Part shown: positions 51,058-59,100 of the stretch, in pieces
Numbering within the stretch: the first letter of the stretch is position 1
How the letters are laid out: the number at the start of each line of letters is the position of its first letter
Source of the DNA: Streptomyces canus
GTDB taxonomy: Bacteria > Actinomycetota > Actinomycetes > Streptomycetales > Streptomycetaceae
Direction of reading: 5' to 3'
Assembly: GCF_030815415.1 (NCBI RefSeq)
Contig: NZ_JAUSWW010000001.1
Span: 6,820,001-6,884,000 of the forward strand
Length of the DNA stretch: 64,000 bases
Made by a program: the position numbers and the translations under genes
Notes under the pieces: generated by a model
Told to the model about the DNA's origin: nothing
Databases searched by the model: none
Seen by the model: only the letters and a program-made list of their open reading frames with translations

Positions 51058-52163
51058 CCGCCCAGCTCCTGAACATCTTGACTGGCATCAACCGCACTGC
51101 CGCGCCTTCGTCCGGGAGCATGATCCTCGTTAACGATCTCTACGGCGCGATGCCTGAAATCCACACGACTTTCCTGGGCAGGGCGCCGGTCGATCAGGCT
51201 TGGGAGGCTGCGTTTGATCAGCTGATCGCCCTCTCCACGACGAAACGCCCTCACGGCCCCGACTTCGACCCGTACGTTGACGAGTTGACGCATGAGGTCG
51301 GTGCGCTCATCGAGAAGATCCAGCCGAACGCCATTCACGCCCAGTACCTCGGGTTCGCTCTCAGCCTGGCCTTCACCCGAACCGCCGGCAACATCCCGAT
51401 CGTCGCCATCGCCCACGGCCCCGACGTGATGGTGGCCGAGCGCAGCACATCGGAACGTGAGGCCATGAATGAAGTTGCTGCCGCCAGCGCCGCGATCGTC
51501 GCCCCGACCTCCGCCCTCGCCGACCGCATCGACCGTCTCACCGGACGCCGATTCACCGATCGACTCACCGTCATCCCATGGGGCATCCGTTTGAGCGATG
51601 CCCGGGTACGCGACCAACCGCCTACTGGAATCGGACCCCTGTCTCTGGTGCACGCCGGTCGCCTGGACGACAACAAATCCACGATCACCGCCGTCGAAGC
51701 CCTCGCATTGACCGATCAGCCGCACCACTTGACCGTGATCGGCAAAGGACCCCTACGGGAGCATCTGGAGCAGCGGGCTATCGAACTCGGGCTGCGGGAC
51801 CGGGTCCATTTTGATCCGTTCCTGCCCCGCGCCGAACTGTGGCGCCGCCTGCCGAACTTCGACGCCTTCGTCTTCACAACCAGAGGTCTGGAGGCTTTCG
51901 GGCTCGTCCTCATCGAGGCCCAAGCCCACGGACTCCCGGTCGCCTACGCCGATCTTCCCGGTGTGAGGGAAATTCTCGGGGGCGCTGGCGTTCCCTATAC
52001 TCCTGGCGACCCGGGCTCGCTGGCTGCGGCCCTGGACGAGATGGGCCGGGACTTCCACCGGCGCAAGGCCCTGAACAAGGCGGCCCTCAATAGCGCGCGC
52101 CGATACGACATCACTAACACCGGCCGCCGGCTTCGCGAACTGACGCTCCGCGTTACCTCCTAA
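51054..52163 (+). CDS. Family 4 glycosyltransferase (GT-B)
   Basis: This 369-residue GT-B enzyme has HAQYLGFAL and AIAHGPDVM in the N-terminal domain, and HAGRLDDNKS, VIGKGPLREHLE and EAFGLVLIEAQAHGLPV (nucleotide-sugar binding Glu-x7-Glu) in the C-terminal domain. It overlaps the unknown gene. It would transfer the sugar made by the dehydrogenase. It is the last cargo gene before the phage connector. Confidence 0.88.
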   Translation: MTAQLLNILTGINRTAAPSSGSMILVNDLYGAMPEIHTTFLGRAPVDQAWEAAFDQLIALSTTKRPHGPDFDPYVDELTHEVGALIEKIQPNAIHAQYLGFALSLAFTRTAGNIPIVAIAHGPDVMVAERSTSEREAMNEVAAASAAIVAPTSALADRIDRLTGRRFTDRLTVIPWGIRLSDARVRDQPPTGIGPLSLVHAGRLDDNKSTITAVEALALTDQPHHLTVIGKGPLREHLEQRAIELGLRDRVHFDPFLPRAELWRRLPNFDAFVFTTRGLEAFGLVLIEAQAHGLPVAYADLPGVREILGGAGVPYTPGDPGSLAAALDEMGRDFHRRKALNKAALNSARRYDITNTGRRLRELTLRVTS

Positions 52164-52326
52164 CCCCGGTGTTTCGAGACCGGCCTCGGGGCACGAAGGT
52201 GGCACGCCAGTAAGACAACTCGGTTAAGCGCAGGGGCTGTTCGGCATATCGCAGCCTTGGATGATATGTACCGGCTGCAGCCAGGAGGAATCCGGGCTGT
52301 CAGCTGACGGGGCTACGCTCGAACAT

Positions 52327-52770
52327 ATGAGCACTCCCACTGAAGGATTGACCCTCGGGGCCGTCAGTGCCCTGATCGAACGCAAGATCCTCACCGACAT
52401 CGTACGTATCAGCAGAGCGGGCGAGCCGGTCTTCAACCCGGACACAGGCCAGTACGAGCCCGGTCCGCCCGTCATCATCTACGAAGGGCACGGCGGCATC
52501 TTCCCGAACGGCGTTCCCGGGATCGTCCTGCATCTGGAAGGCCAGGCGTACGTCGACGACTCCACGTCGAAGTACAAGCTGATCACGCCGCTGGACGCCC
52601 CGGTGGCTTCGCGCGAGGACACGGTGAGCGTCGTCAACGCCGCCGACCCGGCAGCGATCGGCCGCACGTGGCGAGTCCTCGATGTCGGGCAGACCTCCAC
52701 TCTGGCCGTGGTCCGCACGACGTTCCTGGATCAAAATACCCAGTCCAGCACTTCGGGCAGCACCTCATGA
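52327..52770 (+). CDS. Phage head-tail connector protein, copy 1 (DUF6093-like)
   Basis: This 147-residue beta-rich protein begins MSTPTEGLTL, and LIERKILTDIVRISRAGEP matches head-closure proteins of Streptomyces siphoviruses. It overlaps the next gene (ATGA), to which it is paralogous. There is no strong Shine-Dalgarno. It marks resumption of phage genes after the cargo. Confidence 0.7.
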   Translation: MSTPTEGLTLGAVSALIERKILTDIVRISRAGEPVFNPDTGQYEPGPPVIIYEGHGGIFPNGVPGIVLHLEGQAYVDDSTSKYKLITPLDAPVASREDTVSVVNAADPAAIGRTWRVLDVGQTSTLAVVRTTFLDQNTQSSTSGSTS

Positions 52771-53189
52771 GCACGCCGATCGACACCGAGGCGGAGCGCC
52801 AGAGGCTGGAGTCGACGCTGCTGGTGGACACGGTACGGATTACCCGCCCAACGGGGACTCCCCAACTCGACCCCTCGACCGGTCTCCTGGGGCCCGTGCC
52901 AGCGGAGCCGGTCTACGAGGGGCCGGGAGCTGTCCTGTCCGGCCATGGCCAGGTCACCGCGCAGCATGTTCTCGGGCGGGAATGGCTGGACGACACCGTC
53001 AGCTGGTACCGGCTCCTCACGCCGATTTCGGCGCCCGTTCCCGTGCGGTACGACCGCGTGGAGGTCGTGGCCGCAGCTGGTGAGCACGCGGCGACAGAGA
53101 ATCGGGCGTGGCAGGTCCTCGATCCGTCGGAGGCGTCGACGGTCGAGATCGTTCGGGTGACCCGTCTCGACGAAATCACCCCTCCGTAG
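52767..53189 (+). CDS. Phage head-tail connector protein, copy 2
   Basis: This 140-residue protein has LESTLLVDTVRITRPTGTP and VYEGPGAVLS in the same order as copy 1. It probably forms part of the head-tail interface. Confidence 0.7.
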   Translation: MSTPIDTEAERQRLESTLLVDTVRITRPTGTPQLDPSTGLLGPVPAEPVYEGPGAVLSGHGQVTAQHVLGREWLDDTVSWYRLLTPISAPVPVRYDRVEVVAAAGEHAATENRAWQVLDPSEASTVEIVRVTRLDEITPP

Positions 53190-53236
53190 ACGGCTGGCGA
53201 ACTGGGTTGTCAGCGAAGACGCGTAATCTCATATAG

Positions 53237-53668
53237 GTGCCAACACATCAAAGCAATGAACCTATCTCTCCGGAGGGTGAGCTCCTGCCGGTACGCGTCA
53301 CCGGGCAGGGGCATACCGCCGTCGTGGAGATCGGCGGTCACGATGTCTCCCGGGATCTCTCTGCCTATTCGCTGGCCCACCGCGCGGGCGACGTACCGCA
53401 GATGGTCATCGAACTCTCCCCGAGATCCACGGCGACCGGTGTGTTCGAGGGCCTGGCGCACGTCGTCATCGGCGACCCGCCAGACCCTGGCCCGGCAGCG
53501 GCTGCCTTCCTATCCGCGATCAGTCCCGCCGAGTTGGAGAAGGCTGCGCTCGACCGTCACGACCTCATGGACGGCCGTCCGCACGAGTTGACCCGCGCCA
53601 TGCTCGCCCTGTTGCGGGAATGGGCCCTCGGCCAGTGGGGCGAGCCGGAACCGGAAGACGGGCGGTGA
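53237..53668 (+). CDS. Phage structural-module protein of unknown function
   Basis: This 143-residue protein starts at GTG. The N-terminal half is beta-like (GHTAVVEIGGHDVSRDLSAY) and the C-terminal half is helical and acidic. It lies between connector and tail-completion genes, where actinophages commonly encode such a protein. Confidence 0.6.
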   Translation: MPTHQSNEPISPEGELLPVRVTGQGHTAVVEIGGHDVSRDLSAYSLAHRAGDVPQMVIELSPRSTATGVFEGLAHVVIGDPPDPGPAAAAFLSAISPAELEKAALDRHDLMDGRPHELTRAMLALLREWALGQWGEPEPEDGR

Positions 53669-53672
53669 GTCA

Positions 53673-54110
53673 GTGGCGTCCTCGCTGAATCCGCATCCCA
53701 ACGCCCACCCTCTTGTGGGTGCCTACTCCAACGCATACCAGATCGCCGCGCAGCTCGACGCCAGGGCCGCGCGCACTCTGCCCGAGGTCACCGCCACCGT
53801 CCAGCACTACGCGATGCTGCTGGAGACCAGGATCAAGGCCAAGGCCAGCGGCAGACCTGGTCCCAACGCGCCCACGGGCGACTACCGGCGCTCCTGGACG
53901 CACGAGGTGTCCACGGACGGGTTCTCCGTCACGGCGGTCGTCGGCACGAACAAGCCCCAAGCCCGACGCCTTGAGTACGGCTTCGTCGGCGCCGACAGCC
54001 TGGGGCGCATCTACAACCAGCCGCCCTACCCGCACGTCGGGCCAGCTGTTGAGGAGATCCGGCCGCTGTTCATCGGCGCGCTCGGCGACACGATCGACGA
54101 CGGCTCGTGA
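53673..54110 (+). CDS. Phage tail completion protein (HK97 gp10-like)
   Basis: This 145-residue protein starts at GTG. The signature ARRLEYGFVG, the basic AKASGRPGPN and QPPYPHVGPA fit HK97-gp10/neck proteins that join head to tail. Confidence 0.8.
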   Translation: MASSLNPHPNAHPLVGAYSNAYQIAAQLDARAARTLPEVTATVQHYAMLLETRIKAKASGRPGPNAPTGDYRRSWTHEVSTDGFSVTAVVGTNKPQARRLEYGFVGADSLGRIYNQPPYPHVGPAVEEIRPLFIGALGDTIDDGS

Positions 54111-54168
54111 GTGACCGCCACACCACCGGGCGACAAATCACCACCCTCGCATAAGAAGAGGAGGAGCA

Positions 54169-54603
54169 GTGCCCGTCTCCGGCAGAGAGGTGTCCCTCGC
54201 GATCCAGAAGACACTGGCCACAGCAACCGCCCGAAGCTGCGGATACGGGACCGCCCCCACGGCATCAAGCACGCCCACCGGCGCAACGATCCCCTACAGC
54301 GTCCTCTATCCGCTGGGCGTGACTACGAGCGGTCCGCCCTACGGTGACGGCGATGCTGACGCGCGCGTGCTCGTCCAGGTCACCGCGGTCGCCTCAACAG
54401 CCGAACAGGTCGAGTGGATGGCAGACAAGGTCCGCACCGCACTCCTCGCGCGCTTGAGCGGGACCTACGTCAACACCATCACCATCACCGGCTACATCGT
54501 GATCGACCGCGAGCTGGACAAGGAGGAAGGGATGTCTGTCAGCGGTGGCGTATACAGTTATGTGCAGCGGTACGTCCTCACTGTGACCACTCTCGGGTCC
54601 TGA
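54169..54603 (+). CDS. Phage tail terminator-like protein
   Basis: This 144-residue protein starts at GTG with GAGGAGG upstream. The central DARVLVQVTAVASTAEQVEWMADKVR fragment is the pattern of tail-terminator proteins, and it precedes the tail tube gene. Confidence 0.68.
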   Translation: MPVSGREVSLAIQKTLATATARSCGYGTAPTASSTPTGATIPYSVLYPLGVTTSGPPYGDGDADARVLVQVTAVASTAEQVEWMADKVRTALLARLSGTYVNTITITGYIVIDRELDKEEGMSVSGGVYSYVQRYVLTVTTLGS

Positions 54604-54734
54604 CGTTCCAGCTACCTCACCGCGGAGGCATCTCGCGGACGCCCGGCCACCCGGCACGGGCCGATTCCCCCTTCATGGGGACCGGCCCGGCGTGTGCGCG
54701 CTCCGGAACACCGGTTCCCGGAGAGCGAGAATCA

Positions 54735-55220
54735 GTGTCACAGCAACGGTTCACCCGTCGCGGCACCACGAAGTTCTTCTTCCTGAAGGACATCGTCTCG
54801 AAGGAACTGATCCCGACCCGTCCGGAGCTCGGCGGCACCAATGGGACAGATCTGTCCCCGGCCATCAGCGACATCGAAGGCTTCGCCGTCGAGAACACCC
54901 CCATCGATACGCCGGACTTGGCCACCGAGTTCACCGGCAACATCCCCGGCGAGGACAAGGCCGACAACAGCAGCCTCACCTTCTACGAGGACAAGGTCGA
55001 CAACGCCCTGGAGACGCTCCTCGCCAAGGGTGTCGAGGGCTACGTGGTCATCCTCCGCAAAGGCGACATCCCGGCGTCGAAGTCCATGGACATCTTCCCG
55101 GTGCGCGTCGGCTCCCGGTCGAGCACGTACACGACCGCCTCCGAGCCGGCGAAGTTCAAGGTCAGCTTCAACGTGACCGCCAAGCCCGTCCAGGACGTAG
55201 CCGTCCCGGCCGCAGCCTGA
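54735..55220 (+). CDS. Phage major tail (tube) protein
   Basis: This 161-residue protein starts at GTG with GGAG upstream. RRGTTKFFFLKDIVS opens it, and the beta-rich body ends VSFNVTAKP, typical of siphovirus tail-tube subunits. It precedes the chaperone pair and tape measure, the usual order. Confidence 0.82.
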   Translation: MSQQRFTRRGTTKFFFLKDIVSKELIPTRPELGGTNGTDLSPAISDIEGFAVENTPIDTPDLATEFTGNIPGEDKADNSSLTFYEDKVDNALETLLAKGVEGYVVILRKGDIPASKSMDIFPVRVGSRSSTYTTASEPAKFKVSFNVTAKPVQDVAVPAAA

Positions 55221-55236
55221 TCGGCGGTGGTGCTGC

Positions 55237-55818
55237 ATGACTACGACCTTCGTTGAACCGCCGGCCGATGCCGTCGCCCGTGATCCGCACTGGGCAGCCA
55301 AGATGGCCCGTCTGCGGGCCCGTCGACTGCCCGAGCGCGCTGTGTCCTTCCTCGACGACCAGGACCTGAAGCAGCGTGTGACCGATGCGGCGCTCAACAT
55401 GGCCAAGGCCCGCACCAGTGCCATTGGACGCGCCTCTGAGATGGAGGTACCCGCCGACGACCGCGAGAGCTGGGCGCTGAATCAGCCGGATGTGCTGGCC
55501 GCGCAGGCCGCACTGGACGAGGCACGCCGAGCCCTGGCCGCAGGGACCCTCACGCTCACTTTCCGGGCTCTGCCACGACCCGCCTGGGAGCAGCTCCTTC
55601 GCGAGCACGCCCCCACGGAGGAGCAGGCGGACCTCGGCCACGAGTACAACGTCGAGACCTTTCCCGCCGCTCTCGTCTCGGCCTCATCGGTGGACGGCAT
55701 GAGCGAGGCGGAGGCGCAGGAACTCCTCGACAGCTGGAGCGACGCGGACGCCAAGGCCCTGTTCACGGCCGCGCTGCTGGTCAACCAGACCATGAGGGCC
55801 GACCTGGGAAAAGGCTGA
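55237..55818 (+). CDS. Tail assembly chaperone (G-type)
   Basis: This 193-residue protein ends in QTMRADLGKG just after a slippery heptamer. EWAALNQ-like and EEQADLGHEYNVETFPAALV segments match actinophage tail chaperones that fold and space the tape measure. It lies directly between the tail tube and tape-measure genes. Confidence 0.82.
   Translation: MTTTFVEPPADAVARDPHWAAKMARLRARRLPERAVSFLDDQDLKQRVTDAALNMAKARTSAIGRASEMEVPADDRESWALNQPDVLAAQAALDEARRALAAGTLTLTFRALPRPAWEQLLREHAPTEEQADLGHEYNVETFPAALVSASSVDGMSEAEAQELLDSWSDADAKALFTAALLVNQTMRADLGKG
55806..55812 (+). other. Programmed -1 frameshift site, G GGA AAA
   Basis: GGGAAAA sits with zero-frame codons GGA AAA, the X XXY YYZ arrangement, two codons before the stop of the chaperone gene. 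Slipping back one base leads into an open frame to 56150. Confidence 0.85.
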
Positions 55819-56150
55819 TCGCCGACGCCCAGTTCAGGACCGAGATGGAGCTGTGCCACACCTACAGACTCCCGCACTCGCACTTCACAGGTGCGGGGGA
55901 CGGTCGGTGGACGGCTTTGGACCGGGCGAAGGCGATGGCCTACCTCGCATACCAGCGCAGCGTCTGCGAGACCTGCGGGACCCGGGCGGCGGAGTGGGAC
56001 GAAAGCCAGGGCGGCGACCGCTTCGCGTACGTGGCCGAGCCCCACCGCTGTGTGGGCTGCGAGGTCATCGAGATGGAGCGCGAGCACATTCCTGATGGAC
56101 CAGATGCGCGGGGGCTCAAGATCGGGCTGAAGCCCAGAGAGGCATCCTGA
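55812..56150 (+). CDS. Tail assembly chaperone frameshift extension (GT-type)
   Basis: This frame is reached by -1 slippage and adds 112 residues to the chaperone. It begins RLIADAQFRTEMELCHTYRL and contains two CxxC pairs (CETCG, CVGCE), probably zinc-binding, as in other Streptomyces phages. A free ATG at 55845 in the same frame could also be used but has no strong ribosome site. Confidence 0.78.
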   Translation, partial: RLIADAQFRTEMELCHTYRLPHSHFTGAGDGRWTALDRAKAMAYLAYQRSVCETCGTRAAEWDESQGGDRFAYVAEPHRCVGCEVIEMEREHIPDGPDARGLKIGLKPREAS

Positions 56151-56151
56151 C

Positions 56152-59100
56152 GTGGCTGGTGCCTACACGCTGTACGTCAACTTGCTCGCGTCAACCGGTG
56201 GGCTGTCCACCGGTCTGCGGCAGGGCGCCACCCAGCTCCGTGCTTTTGACGGGCAGTTGGATGGAACGGCTGCCCGGCTGAACCAGGTTCGCGTGGCCGG
56301 TGACAATCTGGCCCGCGCTCAAGTGGCCGCGTCGGCACAGATGGTTCGCTCCCAGGCGCAGGTGGCTCAGGCTGTGCAGCGGACCACAGTGCTCCAGGAA
56401 CGCGCTGGCCGCGCACAGGCGGTGGCGGCGACAGCGGCTCGTCGTTCGGCTGCGGAGCAGGCTGCGGTGGCGGCGACGGGAGAGCGAGCCGCACGTGCAC
56501 AGGCCCTGGCGCGGACGATGAACGCCCGCGCTCAGGCCACGGCGGGCGCCGGGGCCGCAGCCGCCGCGCGTACCGCCGCTGCGGCTCAGACGGTCGCCGC
56601 CCGCGCCGCCCAGGAGCACGCTGAAGCCCAACGGCGTGCGGCCGCGGCCCAGGCGACGGCGACGCGCGCCAGTGGTCTCGCGGCTTCGGCCGACGCCCGT
56701 GCCGTTTCCGCAGTGCGGATGCGGGATGAGGCACAGACCACTGCCGCGCGCAACGCACAGCGACAGGCGCAGCAAGTCGCACGTGCCGAGGCCCAGTTGG
56801 CAGCCGCACGGAACGCGCAGGCAGCGCGGACCGCCAAGAACGGCCTGATCATCGGTGCCGCACTTGGTGTTGGCGTAGCTCAGGCGATCTCGCTGGAGCG
56901 GGCGATGGCCAACGTGCTGACGATCTCCCAGCAGATCACGTCCGAGAACGTTGGAGCCTTCACCGATCAGACCGTTGAGCTGTCGACCCGACTACCGCAG
57001 ACCGCCGATCAGCTAGCCGACGGCCTGTACCAGATCGTCTCGTCCGGCTTCGACGGCGCGGACGCCATGGAGATCCTCGAAGTCTCTGCCCAAGGCGCGG
57101 CAGCAGGTCTGACCACATCGGAGACCTCGGCGCGGGCGTTGCTTGGAGTGCTCAACGCGTACGGATTGTCCGCATCCGACGCCACCGACGTCATGGACGT
57201 GATGTTCCAGACCGTCAACTACGGCGTCATCTCCTTCGAGGAACTTGCACAGCAGCTCGGCGACGTTGTACCGATGGCTGCGGCGGCCGGCGTCGAGTTC
57301 GACGACATGAGCGCGGCGCTCGCCGCGATCACCCTCACCGGCATTCCCGCAGCCGAAGCCGTGACCGCCCTGAACATGCTTCTCACCCGCGTCATGAAGC
57401 CGACGCAGGACCTGAAGCAGGCCGTCAAGGACCTGGGCTACGAGTCTGCTGCTTCCGCCGTCGAACAAGACGGCCTGTACGTGGTCGTGAACAAGCTCAA
57501 CGGGGCGGCGGGCAATACCGCCGAGGGCATCGCAAACATGTGGAAGGACATCCGCGCCACGCGAGCCGCCCTTGCCTTGGCCTCCGCCGGCGGACAGAAC
57601 TACGCCAACACCTACTCGGGCATCGCCACCGAAGTAGCGCGGGCCGAAGCCACACAGAGGGCGTATGCCCTCCAGACCGACACCGTTACCGGCCAGTGGC
57701 AGTTGGCCTCCAATCAGGCCCGTGCTCTCGCTATCGACGTTGGCCGAGCCCTGCTGCCGGTACTGAAGACCCTCGGGTCCGCCGTCCACACCGTGGTCGG
57801 CACCATTGAGGACCTTCCCGGGCCCATGAAGTCCGTCCTCGCGATGGTCGCCGCATCCGTTGCGGCACTGCTCCTGCTCCGTGCTGCCTACACGAAGGTC
57901 ACCGTACAGATCGCCGCGTTCCGCACCGCCCAGGCCGCCGCCCAGGCCGGAGGCGCTGTGATGCCCGCAGTGCTCGCCGGCAGCAGCCTCGCGGTCACCG
58001 GCCTGGCGGCTGTCCTCACCCTCGGGATCGCCGGGTACGCCGCCTACACCGCCTCCAAGCAGAAGGCGAAGGACGCCACCAACGAGCTGGTCCAGGCCTT
58101 GCAGCAGGAACGTGACCAGGCGACGACCGGTGCCAGCATCAACAAGCTCTATGACCAGCTCACCGCCGACGGCGCGCTGAAAGACCTTGAGAAGGTCGGT
58201 ATCGGCACCACCGAGGCCATAGACGCGATCACCGCCGGCGGAGCGAAACTCGCCACCCTCCAGAACCGCCTTCAGCAGGACTCCTACGAGTACGCCAGTA
58301 AGGCCAGAGCCGGTGAGGTATCCGGCGACTACGAGAGCATCACCCAGTACTCCGATGCGAAGAAGACCCTCGAAGAGCGCCACAAGATGTGGTCCGAGGC
58401 GGTCAAGAAGGAATCGGAGATCGCGCAGCAGAAGGCGATCGTCGAGGCGAAGATCAAACAGCAGGCGAAGTCCAGCGGCGGCATCTTCGACCTGTTCTCC
58501 CTCGCGGACATCGACCGCACCGGTGCTCCCGAGATCACCGACGAGATGAAAGCACTCGCTGAGGCCGTTGGTGACGCCGTCGATCCATCCCGCGCCTTCA
58601 AGGACGCACAGACCGCCGCAGCTGAAGCGATGCGCAAAGCGGGAAAGGACGCCGACACCGCCAAGGCCAAGCTGTCCGACTACGTGAAGGAGCTGCAGCA
58701 ACAGCTTCAGGCGCAGCGCGACTTCCAGGGAAATCTGTCCGGGCTTGCGGTATTCGGCTACGACGACCTCGCTGACCATTTCGCGGAACTCGGCGTCGAC
58801 GCCGCACCGATGCTCAACGAACTCGTCGGGCAGCTGAAGAAGGGCAAGACGAAGGTCGCCGACGAATTGCGCGACATCGTGACCGAGGACGCGGAGCGGT
58901 CCACGGAGGCGTACCGGCTGGGGCTCCAGAAGACCGCCGAGATCACCGAGAAGTACGGCTCGGAGATCGGCCGCGCCTGGGCCAAGGCATCGGAGCGCAA
59001 CGATCCGGCTGCCTTCCAGAGGGTCACCGAGGAGATGGCCCTGATGGACCTGCGCAAGGCCGTCAAGAAGTCCGTCGGTGACGCGCGCGGCGAGTTCGAC

